From contig NZ_CP044545.1 in NCBI RefSeq assembly GCF_008935075.1, positions 2,197,501 through 2,261,500 of the forward strand: a stretch of DNA of 64,000 nucleotides, written 5' to 3'. This document shows, in pieces, positions 18,012 to 26,803 of this stretch (position 1 is its first letter; each line of letters opens with the position of its first letter). The notes under the pieces were generated by a model, which saw nothing but the letters and a program-made list of their open reading frames with translations, had not been told where the DNA came from and searched no databases. The translations under genes and the position numbers were made by a program. The stretch is from Pradoshia sp. D12 (GTDB lineage Bacteria > Bacillota > Bacilli > Bacillales > Pradoshiaceae).

Positions 18012-18967
18012 TTCCCACCCCTCCTTTTTCTTCCAACTCCAGAAGTTAAGTATACATTGATTGCTGCAATCACTGAGATTAATACCAGCAAAATAATAGC
18101 TGTTGCAGAAGCAGTACCAAAGGATTGCAATCTGAAAGCATCACGATACAGGTACATAACGATCGTCATAGCCTCATCTCTTGTAAAGGCGCCTGTTCCC
18201 ATAAATATAGTAGGCTCGGAAAACAGCTGCAAAGCTCCAACGGTAGAAGTAAAGACAGTCAGTATAATAAATGGTTTTAACATAGGAATGGTTATGTAAC
18301 GAAATTGTTGGGTTTTATTTGCCCCATCAATCGTGGCAGCTTCATACAAATCATTGGGAATACTCTGAATCCCTGCTAGGTAAATGATTGTATTATAGCC
18401 AACCCATCGCCAAAAGACCATAATGGATATCGCAATTTTCGTTCCCCATTCTGAACTTGCCCAGCTTACTGGATCAAGACCTGCTAAACTAAGAACATAA
18501 TTGGCTAAGGAGGATTCATGATTACTAAACAGCACACTGAAAATCAAGGCTACCGCAACCATTGATGTAATATAAGGCATAAAAATAGTGACTCTGAAGA
18601 AGTTTTTAAATCTTAGGAAGGCTAGATTTAACAGATAAGCAAAAATGATTCCAAACACAATTTGCGGAGCCGTGCCCATAATGCCCATAACAATCGTATT
18701 ATAAACAGCCTTCCAAAATAGAGGGTCTGTTAAAACAACCTTAAAATTATCCAACCCCACTGAGACCATGGGACTGAGACCGTTCCACTTTTGAAATGCT
18801 AAATAAATACTGAAAATCATAGGATATAAACCAATAATCGCAAAAATGATAAAGAAAGGAGCAATGTATAAATAAGCGGAATACATATCTTTTTTTGCCT
18901 CAGATCTAGCTCGCTTCTTTTTAACTTTGATTTCGTTCATACTAGGATTCGCTTTCACTGGATCCAT
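18008..18967 (-). CDS. Sugar ABC transporter permease, MalF type
   Basis: Partner permease, 319 residues, with a short basic cytoplasmic N-terminus (KKKRARSEAKKD) and about six transmembrane segments. The EAA loop is EAATIDGANKTQQFRYITIP. I choose the ATG at 18967, six bases after GAGGTG, over the GTG two codons upstream that overlaps the ribosome binding site. It overlaps the MalG-type gene by four bases and follows the binding-protein gene by 86 bases. Confidence 0.93.
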   Translation of the reverse strand: MDPVKANPSMNEIKVKKKRARSEAKKDMYSAYLYIAPFFIIFAIIGLYPMIFSIYLAFQKWNGLSPMVSVGLDNFKVVLTDPLFWKAVYNTIVMGIMGTAPQIVFGIIFAYLLNLAFLRFKNFFRVTIFMPYITSMVAVALIFSVLFSNHESSLANYVLSLAGLDPVSWASSEWGTKIAISIMVFWRWVGYNTIIYLAGIQSIPNDLYEAATIDGANKTQQFRYITIPMLKPFIILTVFTSTVGALQLFSEPTIFMGTGAFTRDEAMTIVMYLYRDAFRLQSFGTASATAIILLVLISVIAAINVYLTSGVGRKRRGGK

Positions 18968-19053
18968 TTTCACACCTCTTTTCTTATCAAAGATGGGAGC
19001 GACGTATCCATGAAAGTCACGCCGATTCCCACCTTATTAGTAATCTATTGAAA

Positions 19054-20346
19054 TTACCGGTTTAGTAAGCCCTTGGAGCGTTTAACAGCGGCTTTCCATT
19101 CTTTTTCAGGATCCGTTCCTTTATTTTGAACGTTCTTTAAGCCATTCAATACTTCTGAATAGATTGGGAAGTATTTTTCTCCTTTATAAACAGCCCCACT
19201 GATATCCTGTGCTGCTTTTGCAAATACAGGTGCTGTTGCTTGACCGCCAAAGAAAGCATCTTCGTTTGTTTTGAAAGCATCCATTTCATATACAGCTTGT
19301 GCGGAAGGGAAAAGTCCCTTGTCTTGGAAGGATTTTAGTTGATTGTCTGGAGAAACTAACCATGAAGTAAATTTATATGCTTCTTTCGCATTTTTCGTTT
19401 CGCTTGGTATGGAGATGAATGAGCCACCCCAGTTTGCCGCAAATTCAGATGGCAATGTCGCAACTCTCCATTTACCGGAAGCTTCTTGCGCATTCCCTTC
19501 CATCCAGCCTTTTAACCATCCAGCCCCTAATTCAGCAGCAAATTCACCTTTATTTACAGCATTTGCCCACTCCGGAGACCACATTTCAAATTTACCAACA
19601 ATACCCATTTCATTCAATTTCACAGCATAATCATAAGCTTCTTTAACAGCGTTACCGTCCTCTTCGATCAATAACTCCCCTTTAGAATTAAGGAATGTTG
19701 TTTCTGCACCATCCAAGTAAGCTCTGAATGCCATTTCGATACTATCTATAAATACCTTGCCTGTTTTTTCCTTCACCTTCACACCAGCTTCTTCAAAAGC
19801 TTTTGGTGAATTAATCAGTGTGGCTACTTCCTCAGGATCTGTTGGAAGACCTGCAGCTTCAAATAAATCTGCACGATAGTATAAGGCTTTCGGTCCAATA
19901 TCTGTTGGCAGACCAATCAGGAAATCCCCACTATCATTCTCCCCTGTTTTCCATTTCCAATCTAAGTACTGATCTTGAATATCTTTTGCACCAAGATCAT
20001 ACAAGTTTTCAAAGCGATCCTGTGCTGCTTTAAAACGGTCTAATTGGTCAATTTCCAACATCGTGATATCAGGCGCTCCGCTTCCAGCAGATAAAGCGGT
20101 GAATAAAGCATCATGATGATCTGCTGTTTCTGCTGCTCTTACTTTAATGGTAACGTTAGGATTTTCCTTCTCATATTCCTTCGCAAGATCCTCATAATTC
20201 GTAGCTCCGAATGTCCAGAAATCCAGGGTAACTTTTTCCCCACTTTTACCACCGTTTGAAGAAGTCTTTTCATCATTACATGCTGCCAACGACAGCGCCA
20301 GGACCGTTGATAATCCGATTGCAGCCAATTTTTTTAAGCTTTTCAA
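19054..20346 (-). CDS. Sugar ABC transporter solute-binding lipoprotein
   Basis: Family 1 extracellular binding protein, 430 residues, anchored as lipoprotein. The signal peptide ends in lipobox LSLAAC with C23. The mature protein begins with a Ser/Gly linker and LDFWTFGATNYEDLAKEYEKE, typical of CUT1 binding proteins. It is the first gene of the six-gene unit; the leader region contains three operator-like palindromes. Ligand specificity cannot be read directly; GH1 linkage suggests beta-glucosides. Confidence 0.93.
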   Translation of the reverse strand: MKSLKKLAAIGLSTVLALSLAACNDEKTSSNGGKSGEKVTLDFWTFGATNYEDLAKEYEKENPNVTIKVRAAETADHHDALFTALSAGSGAPDITMLEIDQLDRFKAAQDRFENLYDLGAKDIQDQYLDWKWKTGENDSGDFLIGLPTDIGPKALYYRADLFEAAGLPTDPEEVATLINSPKAFEEAGVKVKEKTGKVFIDSIEMAFRAYLDGAETTFLNSKGELLIEEDGNAVKEAYDYAVKLNEMGIVGKFEMWSPEWANAVNKGEFAAELGAGWLKGWMEGNAQEASGKWRVATLPSEFAANWGGSFISIPSETKNAKEAYKFTSWLVSPDNQLKSFQDKGLFPSAQAVYEMDAFKTNEDAFFGGQATAPVFAKAAQDISGAVYKGEKYFPIYSEVLNGLKNVQNKGTDPEKEWKAAVKRSKGLLNR

Positions 20347-20480
20347 TTGTAAAACCCCCTATAATAATTTGGTCAGACCATCATCCATGGATGATGCATA
20401 AAGGTAAATTTTGATTCTGTGCTACCCAGCCCCCTTTACCATATTAATCTTTAAAAAAATGATAATAGCACCACCGTTTA

Positions 20481-20618
20481 GAAACCGGTTTCCAAAAAGA
20501 TTAAAATCATGTCATTATCAGAGAACAGAAACCGCTTTCATTAGTGATTATAAATCGATTTTTCTGAAAAATCAACCATTTATTGGGAATATCGCCCAAT
20601 ATTTTGGAAATCGCTTTC
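20481..20618. promoter_or_regulatory. Three LacI/CcpA operator-like sites
   Basis: GAAACCGGTTTC (20481-20492), GAAACCGCTTTC (20528-20539) and GAAATCGCTTTC (20607-20618). The middle one, read on the minus strand, fits the full cre consensus WTGNAANCGNWNNCW; the first is a perfect palindrome. All lie 135-275 bases before the binding-protein start. One may serve CcpA and the others the local LacI protein. Apart from a terminator at 20805, the rest of the 679-base gap (20347-21025) holds nothing I recognise. Confidence 0.6.
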
Positions 20619-20804
20619 GTAATTAATTCTATTAAATAACTTACCAAAGACCCTTTAGGGAGTGGTCTTAACATTTCTCTATATAGGTACCTGTTCTTCC
20701 CATTCTGGGTATTCATAAACTGAAACACAATCACCCTTACATCTAATTGTATGCCTCAAAAATAACATAGATGTAAACAGGTTATTTCACAAAAAAAAAA
20801 AAAC

Positions 20805-20825
20805 GACTTACCGCACGGGCAAGCC
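20805..20825 (-). terminator. Terminator of the second ABC/GH2 locus
   Basis: Minus strand GGCTTGCC, five-base loop, GGTAAGTC (two G-U pairs), followed directly by a long T run (plus-strand A run from 20791). It lies 201 bases beyond the last gene of the locus and has nearly the same stem as the terminator at 11429. Confidence 0.75.
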
Positions 20826-21025
20826 ATTAAAGAATTAATATCTAGATGACAGTCTTATCATTAAAATTTTTATGCTATCAGATTAGATACTTTTTAATAC
20901 GGTTACCAATCAATTAACTAAATGGGATTTGATCACCTTTTGAAATTACAATTTAGAAGTTATGCCCATTCTAAAGAACTAGGACCCTAACTATCCTAAC
21001 TGAGAGAATCAACTTATTAGATAAA

Positions 21026-21448
21026 TTATTGTTTTTGAAATTGATTGTTTACGATCTTTGATATCGATTTGTTTTTGGCTAATGCTAAAATTCCTGCCGA
21101 TAAAAACATTAAGGACCCTAACAGATCCATTACTAGATAGGAGGTAACCCCTATTAAGATAAACCAGATAGGCTTTTTAACTTCTAGTTGATTGTCCTTT
21201 AATAATTTTGCCATAACAAAATTTACAATCCCTAATATAACAAATAGCATTCCGAAGCTAACCGAGAACATATATAAACTACCAAAAATAGATTGTGCCG
21301 CTTCAAGTTTTGCTAGAGTATTATAATCAGAATTTAATCCTTCATTTTTTATATATGAAGCATAAACAAAAATAGTAAGGAGACCTGAAACGATCTGCCA
21401 TATAGAACCGACCATGACTAATCTTCTCTCTAGCTTTCGATTCACCAT
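21026..21448 (-). CDS. Small four-helix membrane protein, DUF4064-like
   Basis: 140 residues with four hydrophobic segments (about 11-32, 57-78, 93-113 and 105-125 overlapping the last pair) and a basic N-terminus NRKLERRLVMVGSIWQIVSG. The general plan, with an N-terminal VxxxIWQIVSGLLT helix, recalls DUF4064-type bacillary membrane proteins, but I am not certain of the family. The ATG at 21448 follows GAAGGAGG and begins 14 bases after the MalG-type permease stop, so it is part of that transport operon. A role in transport is not established. Confidence 0.65.
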   Translation of the reverse strand: MVNRKLERRLVMVGSIWQIVSGLLTIFVYASYIKNEGLNSDYNTLAKLEAAQSIFGSLYMFSVSFGMLFVILGIVNFVMAKLLKDNQLEVKKPIWFILIGVTSYLVMDLLGSLMFLSAGILALAKNKSISKIVNNQFQKQ

Positions 21449-21462
21449 TAAACCTCCTTCTA

Positions 21463-22299
21463 TTATCCTTTAACTCCAGATGACAAGGACATTGATTCCA
21501 TAAAGTATTTTTGTGTAAATAAATAAAGGATAAATGTTGGAATAATGGCAACAAGTGCTCCCGTTAGAGCATGCGCCACATCGAGTTGATACATCCCTTG
21601 TAGTAATTGTAATCCCGGGGTGATTGGCATCATTTCAACATCATTAAACACAATGGATGGCCATAAAAAGTCATTCCAGGAGGCAGTAAATGTAAATAAC
21701 GCTACAACTGTTAATACCGGTTTTATTAGTGGTAAAATCAGCTTAAAAAATATTTGGAAATCGGAAGCTCCATCTACTCTCGCAGATTCATCAAAATCAA
21801 TAGGAATTCCTTGCATAAACTGTCTTACAAGGAAGATATTAAATACTCCTGCTGCCCCCGGTACAATCGCAGCTAAATAATTATTTACCCAACCTAGTGT
21901 GTCCATAATTTTATAAAGCGGAATAAGGTTTACAACAGCTGGAAACATCATCGTTGCCATTAAAAAGATAAAAATGGTATCTCTTCCCTTGAATTTCATT
22001 CTTGAGTATCCATATGCAGCTAATGAAACAATTACAAGTACTAATACTGTTTGTGATAGCGATATTATCATTGAGTTCATAAACCATTTTGCAACTGGTG
22101 CACTCGTGTTATTAAAAAGTACATCCTGGTAATTACCAATAACCCAATTAATCGGTAGGATTGTAAAAGCATTTGTTTGAATATCTGCCTCACTTTTGAA
22201 AGACGTAATGAATGTGTACAAGACAGGGACAATCCATATAAAAGCCATTATCAGTAAAAAGATTAAACCAACAATTTTTGAAATACCTTTTTTACCCAA
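21463..22299 (-). CDS. Sugar ABC transporter permease, MalG type (second locus)
   Basis: 278 residues, six membrane segments, EAA-like loop DESARVDGASDFQIFFKLILP, in which the usual Glu-Ala-Ala reads Glu-Ser-Ala. It starts 12 bases after the MalF-type partner's stop. As in the first importer, no ATPase gene is nearby. The neighbouring GH2 glycosidase suggests uptake of a beta-galactoside- or beta-glucuronide-containing oligosaccharide. Confidence 0.92.
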   Translation of the reverse strand: MGKKGISKIVGLIFLLIMAFIWIVPVLYTFITSFKSEADIQTNAFTILPINWVIGNYQDVLFNNTSAPVAKWFMNSMIISLSQTVLVLVIVSLAAYGYSRMKFKGRDTIFIFLMATMMFPAVVNLIPLYKIMDTLGWVNNYLAAIVPGAAGVFNIFLVRQFMQGIPIDFDESARVDGASDFQIFFKLILPLIKPVLTVVALFTFTASWNDFLWPSIVFNDVEMMPITPGLQLLQGMYQLDVAHALTGALVAIIPTFILYLFTQKYFMESMSLSSGVKG

Positions 22300-22311
22300 A
22301 ACAAGAACCTC

Positions 22312-23244
22312 CTAATCACGTTGTCTTAAAAAGAAGAATTGAATGGCAGAAACAACCATAATACATAAACCGAGAATTACAGCCATTGCCGCTCCGATAC
22401 CAGCAATAGAAATTCCAGAACCAAATGCATTTTCTTGTATGTACATTAATAATACGGAAGTTGAGCTAGTTGGCCCACCTTTCGTTAACATAAGTGGTTG
22501 TCCATATACATTAAATTGTGCGATTGTTGTAATAACAACTGTATATAATATTTGAGATCTTATACTTGGTAGAGTGATTCTAAAAAAGCTTTGAAACTTA
22601 TTTGCTCCATCTATTGAGGCTGCCTCATATAAATCTTTTGAAATACCGTTTAAAGCAGCCTGATAAATAATCATATTTGCACCGATTGTCCACCAGACCG
22701 TTACAGTAACTAATGCAATCCAGGCATATGGCTGGGTCGCTAACCAGTTTGTTTCAACATTTAGAAAATGATTAACTGGGCCAAAAGAAACACTGAAAAG
22801 CATTGAAAAAATAATCATTACGGCAGAAACAGAAAACAAAGTCGGCATGTAAAACAATGCCTGAAAAAATTTCATCCCCTTTGGTTTTGTGTTAAGACCT
22901 GCAGCTAAAAGCAAAGGAACAATAATACAAGCAGGAACTGTAAAAAGCACAAACTTGAATGTGTTTCCTAATCCAGTACGTAGTTGATCGTAAAATGTTG
23001 AATCTTGATTAAATAATATTTCTTGATAATTAGCAAATCCAACAAATTCCGGCTTTCCGATTAGATCCCAGCTCGTAAATGAAATATAAATACCATATAA
23101 AGTGGGAATAAGAAAAAATATCGCAAATATTATTAGATGTGGCCCAATGTATAGAAACGGAGAAAAATTAAAATGTTTTTGTTTCGAATGTTTTTCTATA
23201 CCTGCTGACATTTTTAATTCTTTATTCACTCCAGGATTGTTCAT
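22312..23244 (-). CDS. Sugar ABC transporter permease, MalF type (second locus)
   Basis: 310 residues, about six membrane segments after a 30-residue cytoplasmic tail; EAA loop EAASIDGANKFQSFFRITLP. The gene is 115 bases downstream of the binding-protein gene, and the gap contains a strong hairpin. It is codirectional with the MalG-type partner 12 bases later. Confidence 0.92.
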   Translation of the reverse strand: MNNPGVNKELKMSAGIEKHSKQKHFNFSPFLYIGPHLIIFAIFFLIPTLYGIYISFTSWDLIGKPEFVGFANYQEILFNQDSTFYDQLRTGLGNTFKFVLFTVPACIIVPLLLAAGLNTKPKGMKFFQALFYMPTLFSVSAVMIIFSMLFSVSFGPVNHFLNVETNWLATQPYAWIALVTVTVWWTIGANMIIYQAALNGISKDLYEAASIDGANKFQSFFRITLPSIRSQILYTVVITTIAQFNVYGQPLMLTKGGPTSSTSVLLMYIQENAFGSGISIAGIGAAMAVILGLCIMVVSAIQFFFLRQRD

Positions 23245-23277
23245 ATATTTAACCCCTATTCTTTAGATATCGAATAG

Positions 23278-23315
23278 AGAGAGAAATCCTTATATATGGA
23301 TAAGGATTTCTCTCT
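23278..23315 (-). other. Strong intercistronic hairpin between binding protein and permease genes
   Basis: Perfect 16-bp stem (23278-23293 with 23300-23315) and a six-base loop. No U-run follows on the minus strand, so full termination is unlikely. Such hairpins after binding-protein genes usually protect the upstream mRNA, so that binding protein is made in excess over permeases (established for mal-type operons; inferred here). Confidence 0.7.
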
Positions 23316-23359
23316 AATTGTGAAAGATCGATTTTTATTGTCAATTAATTCCATTATTA

Positions 23360-24619
23360 TTATTTTTTATTAGTTGAAATTTTATCCTCAACTGCTTTTT
23401 GAGCATTTTTCAACCCTTTATCGATATCTAATTTCCCATAAATCGCATCGCCAACCAATTTATCGACTTCTTCGACTACAAAACCATTGTACTTATAATC
23501 AAAGATTTTAAGAGATTGCTGCATTTCTTGGTTCTCAATTAAGAAAGCCTGAGGCAATTCTTTATATTCAGGATTTTCTAAGGTTTCTAAAGCTGCAGGA
23601 TTTTGTCCTGCTTTAGCCCATGGAAGTGAATTTTCTCTCACAAAATCTAGGAAATCAACTATCCCCTTTGCCTTTTCGTCTGAACGTTCTTTGCTGTTAA
23701 ACATGACGAATTGGTGAGAAGACGTCCAGTTTACAATTTTATCAGATGAAAGCTGAGGGAAGTTTGTTAAACCCCAGTTTAATTTCTTAGCATCTTTTAT
23801 ACTATTTTGCATCCAGATACCTTCTGGATAAAAAATAGCTTTACCAGATTTGAATAACTGGCCTGGATCTTCTCCATCCTTGTTAGCAATTTTATCGTCT
23901 ACAAGACTTTTTAATAATTGTAATGCTTCTTTAGCTTCTGGAGTATCAATAGTAGGAGCTTCACCATCACTAGTTATGTCTCCCCCGAATTGATTGTAAA
24001 TGGATAAAAAGATCGGACGTGTCCAAGTGATTCCAATGCCAGTAATTTTGTCTTTTTTAGACAATTCTCCTGCTTTTTTCACTTCATCAAAAGTTATAAC
24101 ATTATCATCAAGTGCATTAGGTGCATATTTTTCCAGCAAATCTTTATTATAATACATTACAAAACTATGCACATCTAATGGCACACTATATCTACTATTA
24201 TTAAGGTTACCAATGTCCCAACCTGCTGTTACATAGTTTTCTGCTTTAATTTCAGGATGATCAGTCAATACATCATCAAACTTTGTTAACATATCATTAT
24301 CTACAAATTGTTTAATTCTCTCAGCATGAACTACGGTTAAATCAGGAATACCTTTTCCAGAGTTTACTACCGTTGGAATCTTGGTATACATATCATTTTC
24401 TACCATTGATACATTCTTAATTTTGAACTTAGGGTTTGTCTTATTATAATCATTCACAATTTGCTTCATATTCTCACCATCTGGCCCTGTGAATGGATTC
24501 CAAAAGACAATTTCATTTTTAGATGAACCTTCTGAACCTGAACTAGATGAACTACAACCTGTCAATGCCGTCATAACTAGAAAAAGAATAGACAATGTTA
24601 ATAGCGATATTTTTCTCAT
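23360..24619 (-). CDS. Sugar ABC transporter solute-binding lipoprotein (second locus)
   Basis: 419 residues. The signal peptide MRKISLLTLSILFLVMTALT ends at lipobox ALTGC (C22), followed by a Ser/Gly linker. The mature protein opens with IVFWNPFTGPDGENMK, a family 1 binding-protein start. The longest frame begins 22 codons earlier, but only the ATG at 24619 has a ribosome binding site (GGGGGG, about 7 bases) and a proper signal peptide at its N-terminus. It follows the GH2 gene by 198 bases. Confidence 0.92.
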   Translation of the reverse strand: MRKISLLTLSILFLVMTALTGCSSSSSGSEGSSKNEIVFWNPFTGPDGENMKQIVNDYNKTNPKFKIKNVSMVENDMYTKIPTVVNSGKGIPDLTVVHAERIKQFVDNDMLTKFDDVLTDHPEIKAENYVTAGWDIGNLNNSRYSVPLDVHSFVMYYNKDLLEKYAPNALDDNVITFDEVKKAGELSKKDKITGIGITWTRPIFLSIYNQFGGDITSDGEAPTIDTPEAKEALQLLKSLVDDKIANKDGEDPGQLFKSGKAIFYPEGIWMQNSIKDAKKLNWGLTNFPQLSSDKIVNWTSSHQFVMFNSKERSDEKAKGIVDFLDFVRENSLPWAKAGQNPAALETLENPEYKELPQAFLIENQEMQQSLKIFDYKYNGFVVEEVDKLVGDAIYGKLDIDKGLKNAQKAVEDKISTNKK

Positions 24620-24817
24620 TAGTTTCCCCCCTAATTTTTTCAGAAGATAAAACATGCTCCTAATACTTAAAAGCGAACGAATCAATACCTCCCATCAATT
24701 AAATAATGTTTAATGAATAGTTAGTACACATTTTAAATTTCACTATTTTTATCCCTTTAACTGACTTCCTATAAGTTTTCATCAAGGGCGTTGTACATAC
24801 AGTTATCAATTTGAGTC

Positions 24818-26575
24818 TTATTTATTGTTTATTGTCTTGATTTTGTTTAAATCTACTTTTGGTTCCCGATTTTCCTTTAGTAAACCGTTCACCTCTTGCT
24901 GCACATCGGTAATTTGCGTATAGCAAAAACCACTAATATATGGAGTGTTTTTAATAGCTTGAGTAATAGATTCATAACGATGTAGTAATTCTTCTTCACT
25001 ATTCACTTGCTTACCATAGCCCCAGCCTTTTTCAGAATCAAAGGCAATACCACCATATTCACTAATAATGATTGGCTGCCCCTTATATTCATATCCTTTT
25101 GCCATTGCAAACTTAGAATTATTAAATGCTATCTTGTTATTCACAACTTTTTCTTTGTCTTTATATCGTCCAATAAATTCCTCACCATATTCCACATAAT
25201 CATGAAGAGTCAGAATATCTGAAACTGTATGCTCCCAACCATCATTTACAATAACAGGTCTCATGCTATCAATCGCTTTTGTAAGATGATAGATACCTTC
25301 TGTAAAATTTTGCTGTTTTGCATCTGTAAAAACATTCTTTATACCCCATGATTCATTAAACGGAGTCCAAGTAATAATGGACGGGTGATTATAGTGCTGC
25401 TTAACAACTTCAATCCATTCATCTGTAAAATTCTGAATTGCCCCATCAGAAAACTCATAGGTTGCAGCCATTTCAGACCAGACTAGCAGTCCTTTTTTAT
25501 CAGCCCAGTATAGGAATCGCTGATCTTCGACTTTCATATGCTTTCTAACTCCGTTAAAGCCCATTTCTAATGTTCGGTCAATATCTTCAATGATTGCTTC
25601 ATCTGAAGGTGGTGTTAAATATGACTCTTCCCAATAACCTTGATCTAATATAAGTTTTTGATAAATTGGTGTATTATTTAACAATACATTCCCATTCTCT
25701 ATAGACACTTTTCTCATCCCAAAATATGATTTTACATAATCTATTACTTTCTCGTTCTCAAGCAATGTAAATTCAACATCATATAAATTAGGAGATTGTG
25801 GACTCCAATGCATTATTCTCCATTTATGAGACTCACAAGCAATATTCATGGTAGTCATAAAATGTGGTCGATATACGCTTTCTTCAAAACGCTTTATTAG
25901 CTGACCTTCAAAATAAATGGATGTTCTTAATACTAAGGACTGATCAAGGTCACCTGAAACTTCAAACCCGAATTCAACTGATTCTGTATCTATATCAGGA
26001 GTTATTTTGACTGACTGGAGATGCGCTTCATTTAAAAACTCAAGCCATACCGTTTGCCAAATTCCAGTTGTTTGGACATACCAACAATCAAAATTATTAT
26101 CTAACCACCTTTGTTTTCCTCTTGGTTGAAAGCAGCTTTGACTGTCTTCATTTTTAACCACAATGTTTAATTCATTTTCCTCACTTAAATAATCAGAAAC
26201 ATTAAATGAAAATGCAATTTGTCCACCCTTATTTTCACCAACAAATATTTCATTAACCCATAGCTTTGTTACATAATCTGCTGCTTGGAAATGAAGGATT
26301 ATGTTTTTATTTTCATATTCTTTAGGTATTATGATTGTTTTTTGATACCAAACATTCGGACAAAATTTTTCCTCTCCAATACCACTGGCTTTTGTTTCAT
26401 ATGTAAAAGGGACGATTATTTTTTTATCAAACTTTGATTCTTTGTACCATTCTTCCTTTTCTCCGATATTCTCTCTATCAAATTTGAAATTCCATTCTCC
26501 ATTTAAATTCATCCAATCCGCTCTTTCAAACTGAGGACGCGGATATTCAGTTCTTGGTATGTATATTTCTGTCAT
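24818..26575 (-). CDS. GH2-family glycoside hydrolase (beta-galactosidase/glucuronidase-like)
   Basis: 585-residue cytoplasmic enzyme with the GH2 order: sugar-binding jelly roll (1-180, LNGEWNFKFD and YQKTIIIP), immunoglobulin-like domain (about 185-285) and TIM barrel (from 290). Acid/base E408 lies in WTPFNESWG and nucleophile E506 in IIISEYGG. At 585 residues it is close to beta-glucuronidases and short GH2 beta-galactosidases and lacks the C-terminal domains of LacZ. No signal peptide is present, so it acts on imported oligosaccharides. Two palindromes upstream (26614 and 26663) are likely control sites for the regulator gene behind it. Substrate is not determined; the sugar-binding residues do not clearly mark glucuronidase or galactosidase. 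Confidence 0.88.
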   Translation of the reverse strand: MTEIYIPRTEYPRPQFERADWMNLNGEWNFKFDRENIGEKEEWYKESKFDKKIIVPFTYETKASGIGEEKFCPNVWYQKTIIIPKEYENKNIILHFQAADYVTKLWVNEIFVGENKGGQIAFSFNVSDYLSEENELNIVVKNEDSQSCFQPRGKQRWLDNNFDCWYVQTTGIWQTVWLEFLNEAHLQSVKITPDIDTESVEFGFEVSGDLDQSLVLRTSIYFEGQLIKRFEESVYRPHFMTTMNIACESHKWRIMHWSPQSPNLYDVEFTLLENEKVIDYVKSYFGMRKVSIENGNVLLNNTPIYQKLILDQGYWEESYLTPPSDEAIIEDIDRTLEMGFNGVRKHMKVEDQRFLYWADKKGLLVWSEMAATYEFSDGAIQNFTDEWIEVVKQHYNHPSIITWTPFNESWGIKNVFTDAKQQNFTEGIYHLTKAIDSMRPVIVNDGWEHTVSDILTLHDYVEYGEEFIGRYKDKEKVVNNKIAFNNSKFAMAKGYEYKGQPIIISEYGGIAFDSEKGWGYGKQVNSEEELLHRYESITQAIKNTPYISGFCYTQITDVQQEVNGLLKENREPKVDLNKIKTINNK

Positions 26576-26613
26576 TTGAATAACTCCTTTATATTTTATC
26601 TAAATATTTCAAA

Positions 26614-26633
26614 AAATGTAAGTGCTTACATTT
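26614..26633. promoter_or_regulatory. 20-bp perfect palindrome upstream of GH2 (cre-like)
   Basis: AAATGTAAG-TG-CTTACATTT, 38 bases before the GH2 start. It fits the cre consensus in all but one central base (TG in place of CG), and equally resembles operators of GntR/LacI-type sugar regulators. Confidence 0.55.
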
Positions 26634-26662
26634 ATATTTTAAATTAAGCTCAATAACATTAA

Positions 26663-26680
26663 TATACTAAATTTAGTATA
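26663..26680. promoter_or_regulatory. TATACTAA palindrome, probable operator of the locus regulator
   Basis: TATACTAAATTTAGTATA is a perfect 18-bp palindrome in the gap before GH2. The same half-site TATACTAA recurs before the regulator's own gene at 27924-27951, which supports a shared regulator. Confidence 0.6.
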
Positions 26681-26803
26681 AAATATACTTTTCTTAAGAT
26701 AAGTAGACTAAAGCAGAAAAGAACCAACCTACGTCTATAAAGATTACATAGTTTGCTTTCTATTAATTAAACAACATATCATTATTAATCAACCAATACT
26801 TGT

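Noticed and set aside
22312-24619. Terminator splitting the second ABC operon at 23278-23315
   Set aside because: The stem is strong, but there is no U-run on the coding strand, and the downstream permeases need the same transcript.
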